This document shows positions 25,199 to 33,918 of a DNA stretch of 64,000 bases, piece after piece. Each line of letters opens with the position of its first letter. The first letter of the stretch is position 1. The position numbers were made by a program, and so were the translations under genes. Source of the DNA: an uncultured Planctomycetales bacterium (GTDB lineage Bacteria > Planctomycetota > Planctomycetia > Pirellulales > S012-138); the NCBI GenBank assembly GCA_937982665.1, contig CALJLD010000048.1, positions 20,604 through 84,603 of the forward strand, written 5' to 3'. The notes beneath the pieces were generated by a model that saw only the letters and a list, made by a program, of their open reading frames with translations, was not told the DNA's origin and did no database searches.

Positions 25199-26335
25199 TT
25201 ATCGCACAATTCGGCCATGCACGTAGAAATCCGCAGGGCCGACTTGTTGCCATTTGGGGGCATCGATCCTTGGGGCTCCCGCGATCTTCCCTTCGCCCCG
25301 CCCGGCAATTGCCGCGGTCGCTTCCCCACCTCCCAGGATTTGCGGCCCCACAAAAACGTGGGCTTCATCGATTAAATCCGCATCGCGAAGAGTGCCCAGC
25401 ACTTCGCCACCGCCTTCAACCAGCACATTGGTCATCCGTCGCCGACCCAATTCTTCCAAGAGTTGCTGTACGAATTCTTCGCCACCAGCACCCGCCGACG
25501 ACTGCCAAACCTCAACTCCTTGTGCCTGGAGTTTCTTGATCGCAGCGGCCGGGGCATCCGCGGTGGCGGCCACCAAAACTGGCCGTTCACCGGCGGTTTG
25601 GACAAGTTGCGATTCCAATGGCAACTGGGCTTGGGAATCAAGAACAATCCGCGTGGCCACACGAGGAGGCCAATTCCGCAATTCTTCATCTGAAACGTCG
25701 GCGTCTTCCGGCCGCGCAGTAAGGCTTGGATCATCGGCCACAGCCGTCCCGCGACCGACCAGGATTGCATCCACCCGGCCCCGCAGCCGATGCACAATGC
25801 TTCGCGAAGCCGGCGACGAAATCCACTTGCTGTCCCCGGTATGAGTCGCAATCTTGCCGTCCAGCGTCATGGCCCACTTGCCAATCACCCACGGCCGCTG
25901 CTTTTCGACCAGCATCAGATAGGGTGCCAGGATGTCGCGAGCTTCATCGATGCAAACAGCATCTCCAATTTCAATCCCGGCTTTCCGCAATTCGCGACGT
26001 CCGCCGCCTTGCACCTCGGGGAAAGGATCGCCCACGGCAACCACGATCCTGCCGACGCCTGCCGCGATGATCGCTTGCGTACATGGCGGAGTCTTGCCCT
26101 GATGGCAACATGGCTCCAGCGTGACGTACATGGTGGCCCCCCGGGCTTTGTCGCCGGCAATAGCCAACGCCTCAATCTCGGCATGCGGACCACCGTATCT
26201 GCGGTGCCAGCCAATCCCGACCACATCCGCATCATGAGCGATGACGCAGCCAAACATCGGGTTCGGCTCAACGTAGACTTCACATCGCAATGCGAGTTCG
26301 ATGGCTTGTGGCATGTGGTAAGAGTCGAGCGACAT
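25199..26335 (-). CDS. ribD: Bifunctional riboflavin deaminase/reductase RibD
   Basis: The 378-residue cytoplasmic enzyme carries out two early steps of riboflavin synthesis. The N-terminal deaminase (residues ~1-150) has the zinc motif GGPHAEIEAL and TLEPCCHQGKTPPC. The C-terminal reductase starts at ~155 (VIGKWAMTLDGKIATHTGDS, KWISSPASR) and contains RGRVDAILVGRGTAVADDP and VLVEGGGEVLG. Length and domain order match the family. The start could be the first ATG or MPQAIELAL, 7 residues on. No room exists upstream for an FMN riboswitch, as only 101 bases separate it from the next gene. Confidence 0.95.
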   Translation of the reverse strand: MSLDSYHMPQAIELALRCEVYVEPNPMFGCVIAHDADVVGIGWHRRYGGPHAEIEALAIAGDKARGATMYVTLEPCCHQGKTPPCTQAIIAAGVGRIVVAVGDPFPEVQGGGRRELRKAGIEIGDAVCIDEARDILAPYLMLVEKQRPWVIGKWAMTLDGKIATHTGDSKWISSPASRSIVHRLRGRVDAILVGRGTAVADDPSLTARPEDADVSDEELRNWPPRVATRIVLDSQAQLPLESQLVQTAGERPVLVAATADAPAAAIKKLQAQGVEVWQSSAGAGGEEFVQQLLEELGRRRMTNVLVEGGGEVLGTLRDADLIDEAHVFVGPQILGGGEATAAIAGRGEGKIAGAPRIDAPKWQQVGPADFYVHGRIVR

Positions 26336-26436
26336 CGGACCGGCTCAAAGGCAGCTCAGGATCAGCGGGTGGAGAATAGAGTATCCGCCGGAGTCCTTAC
26401 GCCCTCAACCTGCGAAACAGAGTTTGGCGTGGGAAG

Positions 26437-26817
26437 TCAGCCTTGATCCTCGGACAATTGCTGGGCTTCCGTGGCACTGTTTGCGTCGCCGCTGCTCCAT
26501 TTCAGTCCAACGATGGCAATCAACAGGAAGATAAGGAACAGAGACTTTCCAAGCGTCACTCGCTCCTGAAACAACAGAACGCCAAGAATCGCGGTTCCCG
26601 CCGCGCCGATTCCAACCCAGACAGCGTAGGCCGTGCCGATGGGAATTCCGCGAACCGCCACGGCCAGCAAAACCATGCTCACGACCAACGCGACAGCCGT
26701 CCAAACGCTTGGCCAGAAGCGCGTAAAGCCGTCCGTTGACTTGAGGCCGATCGCCCAACCGGTCTCAAACAATCCGGCGACGATGAGCAGCAGCCAGCAT
26801 GTGTTGGCAGAAGGCAT
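26437..26817 (-). CDS. SMR-family exporter of the SugE/Gdx type
   Basis: The 126-residue inner-membrane protein has four hydrophobic helices. The essential SMR Glu is in helix 1 (VAGLFETGWAIGLK). The GLKSTDGFTR, WPSVWTAVALVVSM, RGIPIGTAYAVWVGIGAAG and GLKWSS segments resemble SugE/Gdx, which export guanidinium ion, more than EmrE. The tail after helix 4 is ~18 residues longer than usual. Only 33 bases separate it from the upstream LRR gene, so no guanidine riboswitch fits. It may be co-transcribed with ribD. Confidence 0.85.
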   Translation of the reverse strand: MPSANTCWLLLIVAGLFETGWAIGLKSTDGFTRFWPSVWTAVALVVSMVLLAVAVRGIPIGTAYAVWVGIGAAGTAILGVLLFQERVTLGKSLFLIFLLIAIVGLKWSSGDANSATEAQQLSEDQG

Positions 26818-26850
26818 GATTCGCTGCTGACTGCGGAGGAAGGACTTTCA

Positions 26851-27744
26851 CTATTTGCCAAACAAGTCGCGCGGACCAAAGCAATTCCACTGCGACAAAT
26901 CCCGTTCACCATCAATTCGAGAATGCTGCACCGTGACTCCCGGGAGCGCTATTCGAATTTGTTCGACAGCGTTGGGCGGCAAGTCGGAATAGCCCAAATG
27001 CAGCAACTCAAGCTTGTCCAGGTGTCGGCAAAGTTGAACGATGTGAGGTGCATCGAGTCCGCTCGCAAACCAGCGAATCCGCCTCACGCTTGTGTTGTGA
27101 CTGAGTCGAGAATCGGCCAACGCCTTGAGCACCTCAGGCTGCACGCCACCGAGCACCACATCGCGCAGACTGTTGCTTCTTAACAAGCTCAGCAAACCGA
27201 AGACTGAGACATTCTCAGCGCTACCGAGATACAAACGTTGCATTGCCGGCAAGCCACCAAGCGCCGCGCAAGTGCGGTCCGAAATCTGCGGAGTCATCAG
27301 CGAGACTTCGCGCAGCGTCTTCATCTGTCCCAGCAGCGCCAAACCGCGAGGTGAAATGGAGGTGTCTGGCGAAATCCAAATCTCTTGAAGGTCAGGCAGC
27401 CCGATCAACATCCGCAACGATTCGTCCGCGATCCTGGGCGAATAAAGCGACACGCTGCGAACGTTGCCGATTTCATGCAGAAGATGCAGATCGGCATCGA
27501 TCCCGCACCATTCATCGCCGATGCGGACTCCGTTGCCCGGCAGGATTCGTTCCGGGTGTTTGATGAGTGCTTTCAGTTCCGGGTCGCTTTCGATTTCTTC
27601 GCGATCGTTGCGTATTGAGCCGCCCCAATTCTCGAACATGATCTTGGCGCGGTCGCTTCTTACTTCCGTGATGTAAGGCAGAATCGCCAGGCCAGCTAAG
27701 GCGTTGACCGCACAGAGGACGCAAACGTTGGGACGCTGCAACAT
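26851..27744 (-). CDS. Membrane-anchored leucine-rich-repeat protein
   Basis: ATG 27744 is chosen because AAAGGAG lies 5 bases upstream; the longer frame to 27795 lacks such a site. The 297-residue product starts with a hydrophobic segment (VCVLCAVNALAGLAILPYI), a signal anchor. About six degenerate ~24-residue leucine-rich repeats follow (SLRMLIGLPDLQEIWIS; LALLGQMKTLREVSL; CAALGGLPAMQRLYLG; LDKLELLHLGYSDLPPNAV). It likely faces the periplasm and binds protein. The partner is unknown. Confidence 0.7.
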   Translation of the reverse strand: MLQRPNVCVLCAVNALAGLAILPYITEVRSDRAKIMFENWGGSIRNDREEIESDPELKALIKHPERILPGNGVRIGDEWCGIDADLHLLHEIGNVRSVSLYSPRIADESLRMLIGLPDLQEIWISPDTSISPRGLALLGQMKTLREVSLMTPQISDRTCAALGGLPAMQRLYLGSAENVSVFGLLSLLRSNSLRDVVLGGVQPEVLKALADSRLSHNTSVRRIRWFASGLDAPHIVQLCRHLDKLELLHLGYSDLPPNAVEQIRIALPGVTVQHSRIDGERDLSQWNCFGPRDLFGK

Positions 27745-27795
27745 GCCTGCTCCTTTGGGGTTGGCTGAACGCACAAACGGCGAAGTGCATTCCAA

Positions 27796-28617
27796 CTACT
27801 TGCGCACCTTCTCTTGATAGGTGTCAAAATCCACACCACGGAAATCCTTCATCCAGAATTCGATCTCATCGATCTTAGTGCGGTCTTTGGCACTGAGCTG
27901 CTCGCGGATTTCGTGCTGACTGCGGACTCTGGACTTCTGAGGGCTGTTCGGCACCGGCTGTTCGCGTTCGACTCGCATCGGAACCATGTCGTGTTGGTGC
28001 AGCCAGGTGTTGACCGGCATGCGGGCGAAACCCCAAGGATTCTGAATGGCTGAGAGCCGTGTGGTGAAATCCAGATACCGCGACAGCTTTTGGCGAATGT
28101 CTTCATCCGCAGGCTTGATGACGGAAATCTTGTAGGTCACACGCGGATCGGCAAATTGAACGACTTTGGAATCGCCGTCGCCGGTGATGTTGTAGGCAGG
28201 CTGCAGCAGAAACGCGGCCAGCTCTTTTGAGCGCGCGTCGCCCTTTTGAACTTGTTCATTGAGCATGAGTTTCTTCTGACCCAACCGCCATTCCATGCCG
28301 GCAAAGTCCAGCGTGGTTTTTTGCTGGATCCTTGCATCCAGCAGGACGAGCTTGCGGTTCACGAAATCAATGACCAACGCCCTTTGCTCTTCCCAGTCAT
28401 AGACAGAATCGCCCACAAGGATGGTTGTGTGCACTTCAACCGGTTCCCGTGCGGCATCGACATAGACCATCGTTTCGTAGGCGAAGTCCCCGGCAACGGA
28501 CACGGAGGGAGCCATGCCCAGAGTCAAAGTCGCGGCGAGCGCGATCTTTGACAACCGGCCTGTCGACGATCGCGCTTGTTCTTGCTTCCGTATGAGCTGT
28601 TGATTGATTTGCGGCAT
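27796..28617 (-). CDS. Exported protein of unknown function
   Basis: The 273-residue product has a basic N-terminus and a signal peptide (LAATLTLGMAPSVSVAG), then a soluble mixed alpha/beta protein. Strand-like segments (YETMVYVDAAREPVEVHTTI, RALVIDFVNRKLVLLDARI) suggest a beta-sandwich or LolA-type start. The end is charged (EFWMKDFRGVDFDTYQEKVRK). It is 51 bases before the LRR gene and could form an operon with it. I do not recognise a family. Confidence 0.65.
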   Translation of the reverse strand: MPQINQQLIRKQEQARSSTGRLSKIALAATLTLGMAPSVSVAGDFAYETMVYVDAAREPVEVHTTILVGDSVYDWEEQRALVIDFVNRKLVLLDARIQQKTTLDFAGMEWRLGQKKLMLNEQVQKGDARSKELAAFLLQPAYNITGDGDSKVVQFADPRVTYKISVIKPADEDIRQKLSRYLDFTTRLSAIQNPWGFARMPVNTWLHQHDMVPMRVEREQPVPNSPQKSRVRSQHEIREQLSAKDRTKIDEIEFWMKDFRGVDFDTYQEKVRK

Positions 28618-28702
28618 GGATTCCTTCCACTACAAGCGATTTCAATCCGGTTCGTACTGTGCTCTGTTTCTCTTGCTCGACGTTGCTATTGCCCGGCGTT
28701 GG

Positions 28703-29740
28703 TTATTCGTCGGCAACTGGCTTGGGAGGCGGCGTGACCACTTCGTCAACTAAGATGGCTTTGTGCCCTTTGTACGCTCCCGGCCTGGCCAGGAATCGAT
28801 CGACTCCGGCAACGCGCACAATCAGCGGGCGATGACAATCATGCTCGGTCGTTATCACGTCTCCGATGCGGAGGTTGATCAAGTCGCCGGTTGAAATGAC
28901 AGTCGAGGCAAGCTCGGCAACCATCTCCACGGTGGCTCGATTCAGATTCTGTGTCGTCCGGCGAATATCTTCACCAGTGGCCGCTCGGCGGCTGTAACTT
29001 GTCCAGCTGTTTGCCGAGAGCTTTCCGCCGATGCGCTCAATGCTGTTAAACGGAATGCAAAGGTTGAACATTCCGCGGACGTCGGTGATCGCCAACTCAA
29101 AAGTGATCAGCACGACAACTTCGTTCGGCGGAACAACCTGAACAAGTTGCGGGTTGCTTTCCACGCGGACCACTTGCAGGTCCAAGTCCACAACGTTTTC
29201 CCAAGCCTTGCGAAGTTCGGCGGTGAACAATTGCGTAATCCGGCCGACGATTCGCAGTTCGATCTCTGTCAACGGGCGACGTGAAGGTGTATTGGTTTCC
29301 TTGCCGCCACCGAGCAACCGGTCAATGACCGGGTACAGGACGATGGGGCTGATATCCAGAATGAAGTGCCCTTCAAGCGGATTGGCTTGAATCAGGTTGA
29401 AGCAGGTTGGGTTCTCCAGCCCAAAGACAAACTCACTGTAAGTCAGCTGATCAACGCTGGTGAGCTTGACCTCGACGATACTTCGCAGCAGCGCCGAGAG
29501 CGCGGCCCCGTAGTTGCGGCCAAAGCCCTCGTGCAGCGTTTGCAACGCTCGCATCTGATCCTTGCCGACGCGCTCCGGTCGCCGGAAGTCGTACGGCGTC
29601 ACGCGCTCGCGTGGTTTGGGCGGCGGCTTGGGTGGCGGAGGCGGCTCCGGCTCTGGCGCAAGGGCGGGCGCATCCCCGGAATCGAGGGCGCTGAGCAGGC
29701 TTTGAACCTCGTCCTGGCTGAGAACTTCCTCTTCCGACAT
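28703..29740 (-). CDS. fliM: Flagellar motor switch protein FliM
   Basis: The start is ATG 29740. The 345-residue product has the N-terminal CheY-P-binding motif (EEVLSQDEVQSLLSALDSG), a Pro-rich linker (residues ~30-60), the middle CheC-like domain (LRSIVEVKLTSVDQLTYSEF, LEGHFILDISPIVLYPVIDRLLGGG with the GGxG motif) and the C-terminal SpoA domain (VISTGDLINLRIGDVI...LIVRVAGVDRFLARPGAYKG). It forms the cytoplasmic C-ring that sets rotation direction. No other flagellar gene lies within the window. Presence of the CheY motif argues for a working chemotaxis link. Confidence 0.93.
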   Translation of the reverse strand: MSEEEVLSQDEVQSLLSALDSGDAPALAPEPEPPPPPKPPPKPRERVTPYDFRRPERVGKDQMRALQTLHEGFGRNYGAALSALLRSIVEVKLTSVDQLTYSEFVFGLENPTCFNLIQANPLEGHFILDISPIVLYPVIDRLLGGGKETNTPSRRPLTEIELRIVGRITQLFTAELRKAWENVVDLDLQVVRVESNPQLVQVVPPNEVVVLITFELAITDVRGMFNLCIPFNSIERIGGKLSANSWTSYSRRAATGEDIRRTTQNLNRATVEMVAELASTVISTGDLINLRIGDVITTEHDCHRPLIVRVAGVDRFLARPGAYKGHKAILVDEVVTPPPKPVADE

Positions 29741-30034
29741 TTGCCGATTCCACGAAGCATTCCTACACCCTGCCGACCCAGGCACCCCGCCACGGTGCTA
29801 TCGCAGGGCGGGGGAGTTTCGCGGAATCGCTGAATAAGGTCAACGTCGGCATGTCGTACTTGCCAGGCTGCAAATTGCGCAAATTACGCCGTTTCACTCA
29901 ATTCCGAAAATCGACGCCAAGTCTGTAACGTTCTCTGCCAGCTTTCGCTTGTCATCGCAGAGGCGAATGGTTTTTCGCCGGTAATCCACACAATCCAAGC
30001 GAGCCAAGATGCTCGCCCTGCTAGGAGTTTCGTG

Positions 30035-31312
30035 ATGAGAACGTTCACTCGCAATTCATTGCTGATGGCCGCTGTTGTTGCGGTTGTCGCCCTCAATCTC
30101 CCACAAGCCAACGCACAAAGCTGCCAAACCGGCGGCGGATACTATCGTGCCTATCGCCCAGTCGTTCACCAGCAACTCTTGGTCCAGCCGCAAGTTGTGG
30201 CGCCAGTTGATCCTGGGATGCAACTGATCGATCTCCGACTTGTTGATCCTGGCTTGCCAGGTCAGGCCGGTCCGAAGATTCGCATTGTCTTCCAGAATGC
30301 CAGCCCAGTGGCTGTGAGTGCTCCTTTTGACGTCGTACTGGCTGCGGCGATTGATGACAAATTTGCCCCGACGCTGCCCATCGCTGGCCAACGCGTCACG
30401 GAGATCGTCCCCGGCCAGACGGCTGTTGTTGATCTGCGATTGCCACCGCAGTCGTTGGAAATGGGCGCTCCCGCCGCACCGTTCCAGAATCTGCTTGTCA
30501 TGATCTCCCAGGCGAAAGACCTGCAAGGCAACCCACAGCTGCAAACGCTTGCCGTGCTGCCCCGCGTGAATCTTCGCCTTGTTGATATGCGAATTGACCC
30601 GGCCGTAAAGCCCATCGCCCCCGCTGGTGCCGTGATTACCCTGACTGGCGAAGGCTTTGGTGCCGAACCAGGTTTGGTTCACTTGGACTTGGGCAGCTTG
30701 AAGCTCGCTGGCGAAGTTGTGAACTGGACGCCCCAAGCGGTTCAGGTTCGCTTGCCGGCCCTGGCCTTGGCTCAAGCCGCTCCCGCACAGGTGACTTTGA
30801 TTCGTGCCGACAAGGCTATCGCCGGCATGGCTCTGCAAGTTACGCCTGCCGCCGCTGTGGTTGAGCAAGGCGTTCAAGTTCAAGTCCAGACCGGCGTCGC
30901 TGCGGCAGCCGCTCCCGTTGCCGGTGCACCGGCTGCACAAGGTGGTCCTCAACAAGCTGGACCGCAACAAGCCGGACCACAGGGTCCGCCGCAGGGATTC
31001 AATCCTCAACAAGCCGGACCGCAAGGTCCCGTTCAAGGCGGCCCGCAACAAGCTGGACCGCAAGGTCCGCCGCAGGGCTTCAATCCGCAACAACAGGGAT
31101 TTAATCCTCAGCAAGCCGGACCCCAAGGCCCCGTGCAAGGCGGTCAAGGTCCCGTCCAGGGCTTTGGTCCTCAGCAAGGGCCAGTGCAAGGATTCAACCC
31201 GCAACAAGGCGCTCCCCAACAGGGTCAAGGCCAAGCGGGTCAAGCTCAGACGGCTCCGCCGCAACAACTTCCCGGATTAGGTTTGCTGCAAGGCCAGGGG
31301 CCAGTGCGGTAA
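30035..31312 (+). CDS. Secreted protein with Gln/Gly/Pro-rich repeats
   Basis: The start is ATG 30035, 7 bases after AGGAG (a GTG at 30032 is less well placed). A signal peptide (LLMAAVVAVVALNLPQANAQ) leads into two beta-sandwich-type regions: residues ~55-150, a CARDB-like sequence (IRIVFQNASPVAVSAPFDVV), and residues ~185-270, an IPT/TIG-like unit (AGAVITLTGEGFGAEPG, VVNWTPQAVQVRLPALAL). The last ~130 residues repeat QQAGPQGPPQGFNPQ-like units. It resembles an adhesive or matrix protein. It is a single-gene unit closed by a strong terminator. Confidence 0.75.
   Translation: MRTFTRNSLLMAAVVAVVALNLPQANAQSCQTGGGYYRAYRPVVHQQLLVQPQVVAPVDPGMQLIDLRLVDPGLPGQAGPKIRIVFQNASPVAVSAPFDVVLAAAIDDKFAPTLPIAGQRVTEIVPGQTAVVDLRLPPQSLEMGAPAAPFQNLLVMISQAKDLQGNPQLQTLAVLPRVNLRLVDMRIDPAVKPIAPAGAVITLTGEGFGAEPGLVHLDLGSLKLAGEVVNWTPQAVQVRLPALALAQAAPAQVTLIRADKAIAGMALQVTPAAAVVEQGVQVQVQTGVAAAAAPVAGAPAAQGGPQQAGPQQAGPQGPPQGFNPQQAGPQGPVQGGPQQAGPQGPPQGFNPQQQGFNPQQAGPQGPVQGGQGPVQGFGPQQGPVQGFNPQQGAPQQGQGQAGQAQTAPPQQLPGLGLLQGQGPVR
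30945..31245 (+). repeat. Coding tandem repeats (Gln-Pro-Gly-Phe)
   Basis: Degenerate ~30-60-base units coding GPQQAGPQG and PPQGFNPQQ repeat about eight times. They also create a long, spurious open frame on the other strand. Confidence 0.8.
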
Positions 31313-31342
31313 TGCATTAAGATCGCGAAGTTCCTCAACGCG

Positions 31343-31384
31343 AAAGCGAGGTCGAAGCAATGCTTCGGCCTCGCTTTGTTTTTT
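31343..31384 (+). terminator. Strong rho-independent terminator
   Basis: A 16-bp stem (AAAGCGAGGTCGAAGC with GCTTCGGCCTCGCTTT, one G-T pair) closes an AAT loop and is followed by TGTTTTTT. It lies 30 bases after the stop of the repeat protein. Confidence 0.92.
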
Positions 31385-31530
31385 ACGCTTTTCGCGAAAC
31401 TACCGAATGGAAAAACTGCAAGCTAAGATGAATCCTGAGCTTCCTTGACAACCGGCCTGCTTTCCTGCCAGCGCCATTGCTTAGCCCGATTTGTTCCATC
31501 GACAGTTTTCAAACAGCGAAGCCAATACAC

Positions 31531-32631
31531 ATGCGCAACTGCGTCTTTGCTAGGCCTAACTTGTTGGCCGTTTTACTCGCATTTCTGTGGCTATCGATTG
31601 GGGAGAAGCCCATCCATGGTCAACAAGAACGGCCGCAAGATGCCTTTGGCGAATGGCGCGAGACGACCGACGTGGCCAGCCTTGGTTGGTCAAGAGAACG
31701 TCTTCGCGACTTAAGCGAGTATGTCGATTCGATCGGCTCTGCGAGTGTGTTGATTGTCACTCAGAACAAAGTCGTTTTTTCGCACGGCGACCTGACGAAG
31801 CCCTACCGAGCCCATTCGATTCGCAAGAGTTTTCTGTCCGCATTGATCGGGATTGCTATCGACGAAGGCAAGATTGATCTCGCCGGTACGCTGACCGATC
31901 TGGAGATCGGAGAAAAGACTCCGCTCACGGATGCAGAAGGTCTGGCGATGGTGGCCGACTTGCTCAAGGCGCGCTCTGGCGTGTATCTGCCTGCGGCATC
32001 TGAAACGAAAGAGATAGTCGCCGGACGGCCCCAGCGACATCAATACTCGCCAGGAGAACACTGGTTCTACAACAACTGGGATTTTAATGCCCTGGGCACC
32101 ATCTATCGTCGCCAGATGGATGAGGACATCTTCGTAGCGGTTGAATCCAGAATTGCCAAACCGATCGAAATGCAAGACTTCGATCTGGAGCATACTCGAT
32201 ATCAACTTGAGGATGTCTCGCAGCATCCCTCTTACAAGTTTCGTATTTCAACGCGAGACCTTGCTCGATTTGGGCTCTTGTATCTGAACAAGGGAAAGTG
32301 GAGCGGTGAAGAAGTCATTCCAGCCAAGTGGGTCGAAGAGAGTACACAGGTGCATTCTTTGACCGGAAGCAGCGGAACGAAAAGCGGCTACGGAATGATG
32401 TGGTGGGTGAATGCCGACCGTGATTCCCAGATTCCGCTTGAGCAGGGAGCCTTCACGGCCAGCGGAACGGGCGGGCAGCGCTTAACGGTATTACCCAGCC
32501 TGGAAACCGTCATCGTGCATCGCGTTGATACTGACGATAAGGACGGTCCACGCGTGGGAACTTCTGGCTACCATCGGTTCTTGTCGCGCGTCATGGCCGC
32601 GAGAAGCACAGCCGTCGACCAAGACCCATAG
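31531..32631 (+). CDS. Serine beta-lactamase-fold hydrolase, exported
   Basis: The ATG at 31531 begins a signal peptide (LLAVLLAFLWLSIGEKPIHG); an upstream frame extension is not needed. The 366-residue protein has the class C beta-lactamase / esterase / D-peptidase fold. SIRK is the nucleophile SxxK motif (HSIRKSFLSALIGIAIDEG). YNNWDFNALGTIY gives the YxN motif, and GYGMMWWVN and ASGTGGQ lie near the C-terminal KTG-like strand. The natural substrate (peptidoglycan peptide, ester or amide) cannot be decided. It resembles 6-aminohexanoate-dimer hydrolase relatives. It follows a terminator and is its own unit. Confidence 0.85.
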   Translation: MRNCVFARPNLLAVLLAFLWLSIGEKPIHGQQERPQDAFGEWRETTDVASLGWSRERLRDLSEYVDSIGSASVLIVTQNKVVFSHGDLTKPYRAHSIRKSFLSALIGIAIDEGKIDLAGTLTDLEIGEKTPLTDAEGLAMVADLLKARSGVYLPAASETKEIVAGRPQRHQYSPGEHWFYNNWDFNALGTIYRRQMDEDIFVAVESRIAKPIEMQDFDLEHTRYQLEDVSQHPSYKFRISTRDLARFGLLYLNKGKWSGEEVIPAKWVEESTQVHSLTGSSGTKSGYGMMWWVNADRDSQIPLEQGAFTASGTGGQRLTVLPSLETVIVHRVDTDDKDGPRVGTSGYHRFLSRVMAARSTAVDQDP

Positions 32632-32641
32632 TGTGTGGCGC

Positions 32642-32680
32642 AAAAAAAACACGGCCGCCAACTCAAAGTCAGCGGCCGTG
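32642..32680 (-). terminator. Strong terminator of the Flp pilin gene
   Basis: On the leftward transcript CACGGCCGC and GCGGCCGTG pair (9 bp, 13-base loop), followed by eight T. It lies ~30 bases after the Flp stop. The orientation is fixed by the T-run. Confidence 0.9.
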
Positions 32681-32708
32681 GAAATGGCTGGATCAAAAGC
32701 CCGCGATC

Positions 32709-32897
32709 TTAGCTTCCGCTGCCAAAAGTTGTGGCATTAAGATCGGTGTCGATGTCGCCCCAAAGACCACCGGTCTCCGAGCCCATCGCGCCAATGGCTC
32801 CAATGATAACCATCAAGATCAAGGCCAACAGCACTGCGTATTCAACGGCTGTCGGCCCGTCATCATCCCAAAGAAGTCGGTACAAGAAGCGGCGCAT
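32709..32897 (-). CDS. Flp/Fap-type pilin
   Basis: The 62-residue product is a classical Flp pilin precursor: a short basic-acidic leader (MRRFLYRLLWDDDG) cut after Gly, then PTAVEYAVLLALILMVIIGA with the Flp-specific Glu-Tyr at +5/+6 and a short Gly/Asp/Thr tail. Flp pilins are cut by a TadV-type peptidase and build Tad pili for surface adhesion. No tad/cpa machinery lies nearby. The gene has its own terminator, as expected for a highly expressed pilin. Confidence 0.92.
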   Translation of the reverse strand: MRRFLYRLLWDDDGPTAVEYAVLLALILMVIIGAIGAMGSETGGLWGDIDTDLNATTFGSGS

Positions 32898-33110
32898 GGG
32901 TCTCTCTCTAACACGTGAAAAGGAAACGCGGCGAACAAGAGGGGGGTGCCGCGGTTGGCGGACCGAGTCTTCGGGACATACAACGCTAGGTCACGATCTT
33001 GCCGGGGTCAAACTGCCAATGATCTTGCAAAGCGTACCACCCCATCCGCAAACACAATCGCGCTTATCGTGATGATGCACAACAGCTTGCCATCCAAATG
33101 TCACGCTGGG

Positions 33111-33128
33111 TGTTGCCCTTTGGCAACA
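33111..33128 (-). terminator. Weak hairpin after mscL
   Basis: TGTTGCC and GGCAACA pair around a 4-base loop, 15 bases past the mscL stop on the leftward strand. No T-run follows, so the terminator role is uncertain. Confidence 0.4.
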
Positions 33129-33143
33129 TCTCATGATTACGGT

Positions 33144-33644
33144 CTAGTCCTTTGCCTTGGACTTGTCGGGGAGTTCCGAGGTGCAGTGCGGACAGCGCGT
33201 CGCCTGATAGTCGATTGTTGAGCGGCAATACTTGCACTTCTTGTTGGAAGGCTGCTCGTCTCCGTCAGCATCGCCAAACCGTTCGTCCAGTTCAGATTCG
33301 ACTCGATTAATGAAGCGGACAATCAAGAACATCGCAAATGCGACGAGCAACAACGCGATCATGTTGTTGATAAAGATGCCGTAGTTGAGCGTCACGGCTC
33401 CAGATTCCTGAGCCGCTGCCAAAGTGCCGTTGGCGGGCTGACTGGCCCCCTCTTTGAGAATGACGAACTTGTCGCCAAAGTCGCTTTGCCCCATCAGCAG
33501 CCCAATGGGAGGCATGATAATATCGTTCACCAATGACTTGGCGACCGTGCTGAACGCGGCGCCGACGGTAAATCCAATCGCCAGATCGATCAGATTTCCG
33601 CGGAGCATAAACTTCTTAAACGCTTCCAGGGTTTTGAGTTTCAT
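33144..33644 (-). CDS. mscL: Large-conductance mechanosensitive channel with zinc-ribbon tail
   Basis: The 166-residue inner-membrane protein has the MscL hallmarks: amphipathic N-helix, LRGNLIDLAIGFTVGAAFSTVAKSLVNDIIMPPIGLL for helix 1 (residues ~14-50), a loop and helix 2 (NNMIALLLVAFAMFLIVRFINR, ~93-115). It opens under membrane tension to release solutes. The cytoplasmic end is replaced or extended by CKYCRSTIDYQATRCPHC, a double CxxC zinc ribbon, then a charged tail. Classical MscL proteins of ~136 residues lack this. Confidence 0.95.
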   Translation of the reverse strand: MKLKTLEAFKKFMLRGNLIDLAIGFTVGAAFSTVAKSLVNDIIMPPIGLLMGQSDFGDKFVILKEGASQPANGTLAAAQESGAVTLNYGIFINNMIALLLVAFAMFLIVRFINRVESELDERFGDADGDEQPSNKKCKYCRSTIDYQATRCPHCTSELPDKSKAKD

Positions 33645-33918
33645 TTTTCACCTTCAGACATGTGACAGAGAATGCGGTGGCGAGCCGAAGAATCCGTGGA
33701 CCTGAGTGGCCGCGTGGCGAGAACCAGATCAGACTCGCTTTGGATATGTCGCGGCCAAGTTTAGCCGCGGACCAAAACCAGCGGCAAGCTGATCTGCGTT
33801 GCCATCGTGATTGGCATTTCGATCGCGCGGCACCAGCTGCGTGTAACTGGACACAGCACGTGGCTCAGACCATGCTAAAAGGCCCAATTACGAAACCTAC
33901 TCATTGATAAGCTCGCTG

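Noticed and set aside
26818..26850. Guanidine riboswitch before the SugE/Gdx-like gene
   Set aside because: Only 33 bases separate it from the upstream gene and no paired ACGG-loop hairpins are present.
30056..31267. 403-residue open frame antisense to the repeat protein
   Set aside because: It is created by the repeat and codon bias of the + strand gene, has Leu/Arg/Ser-only low complexity, and no signal or ribosome-binding site.
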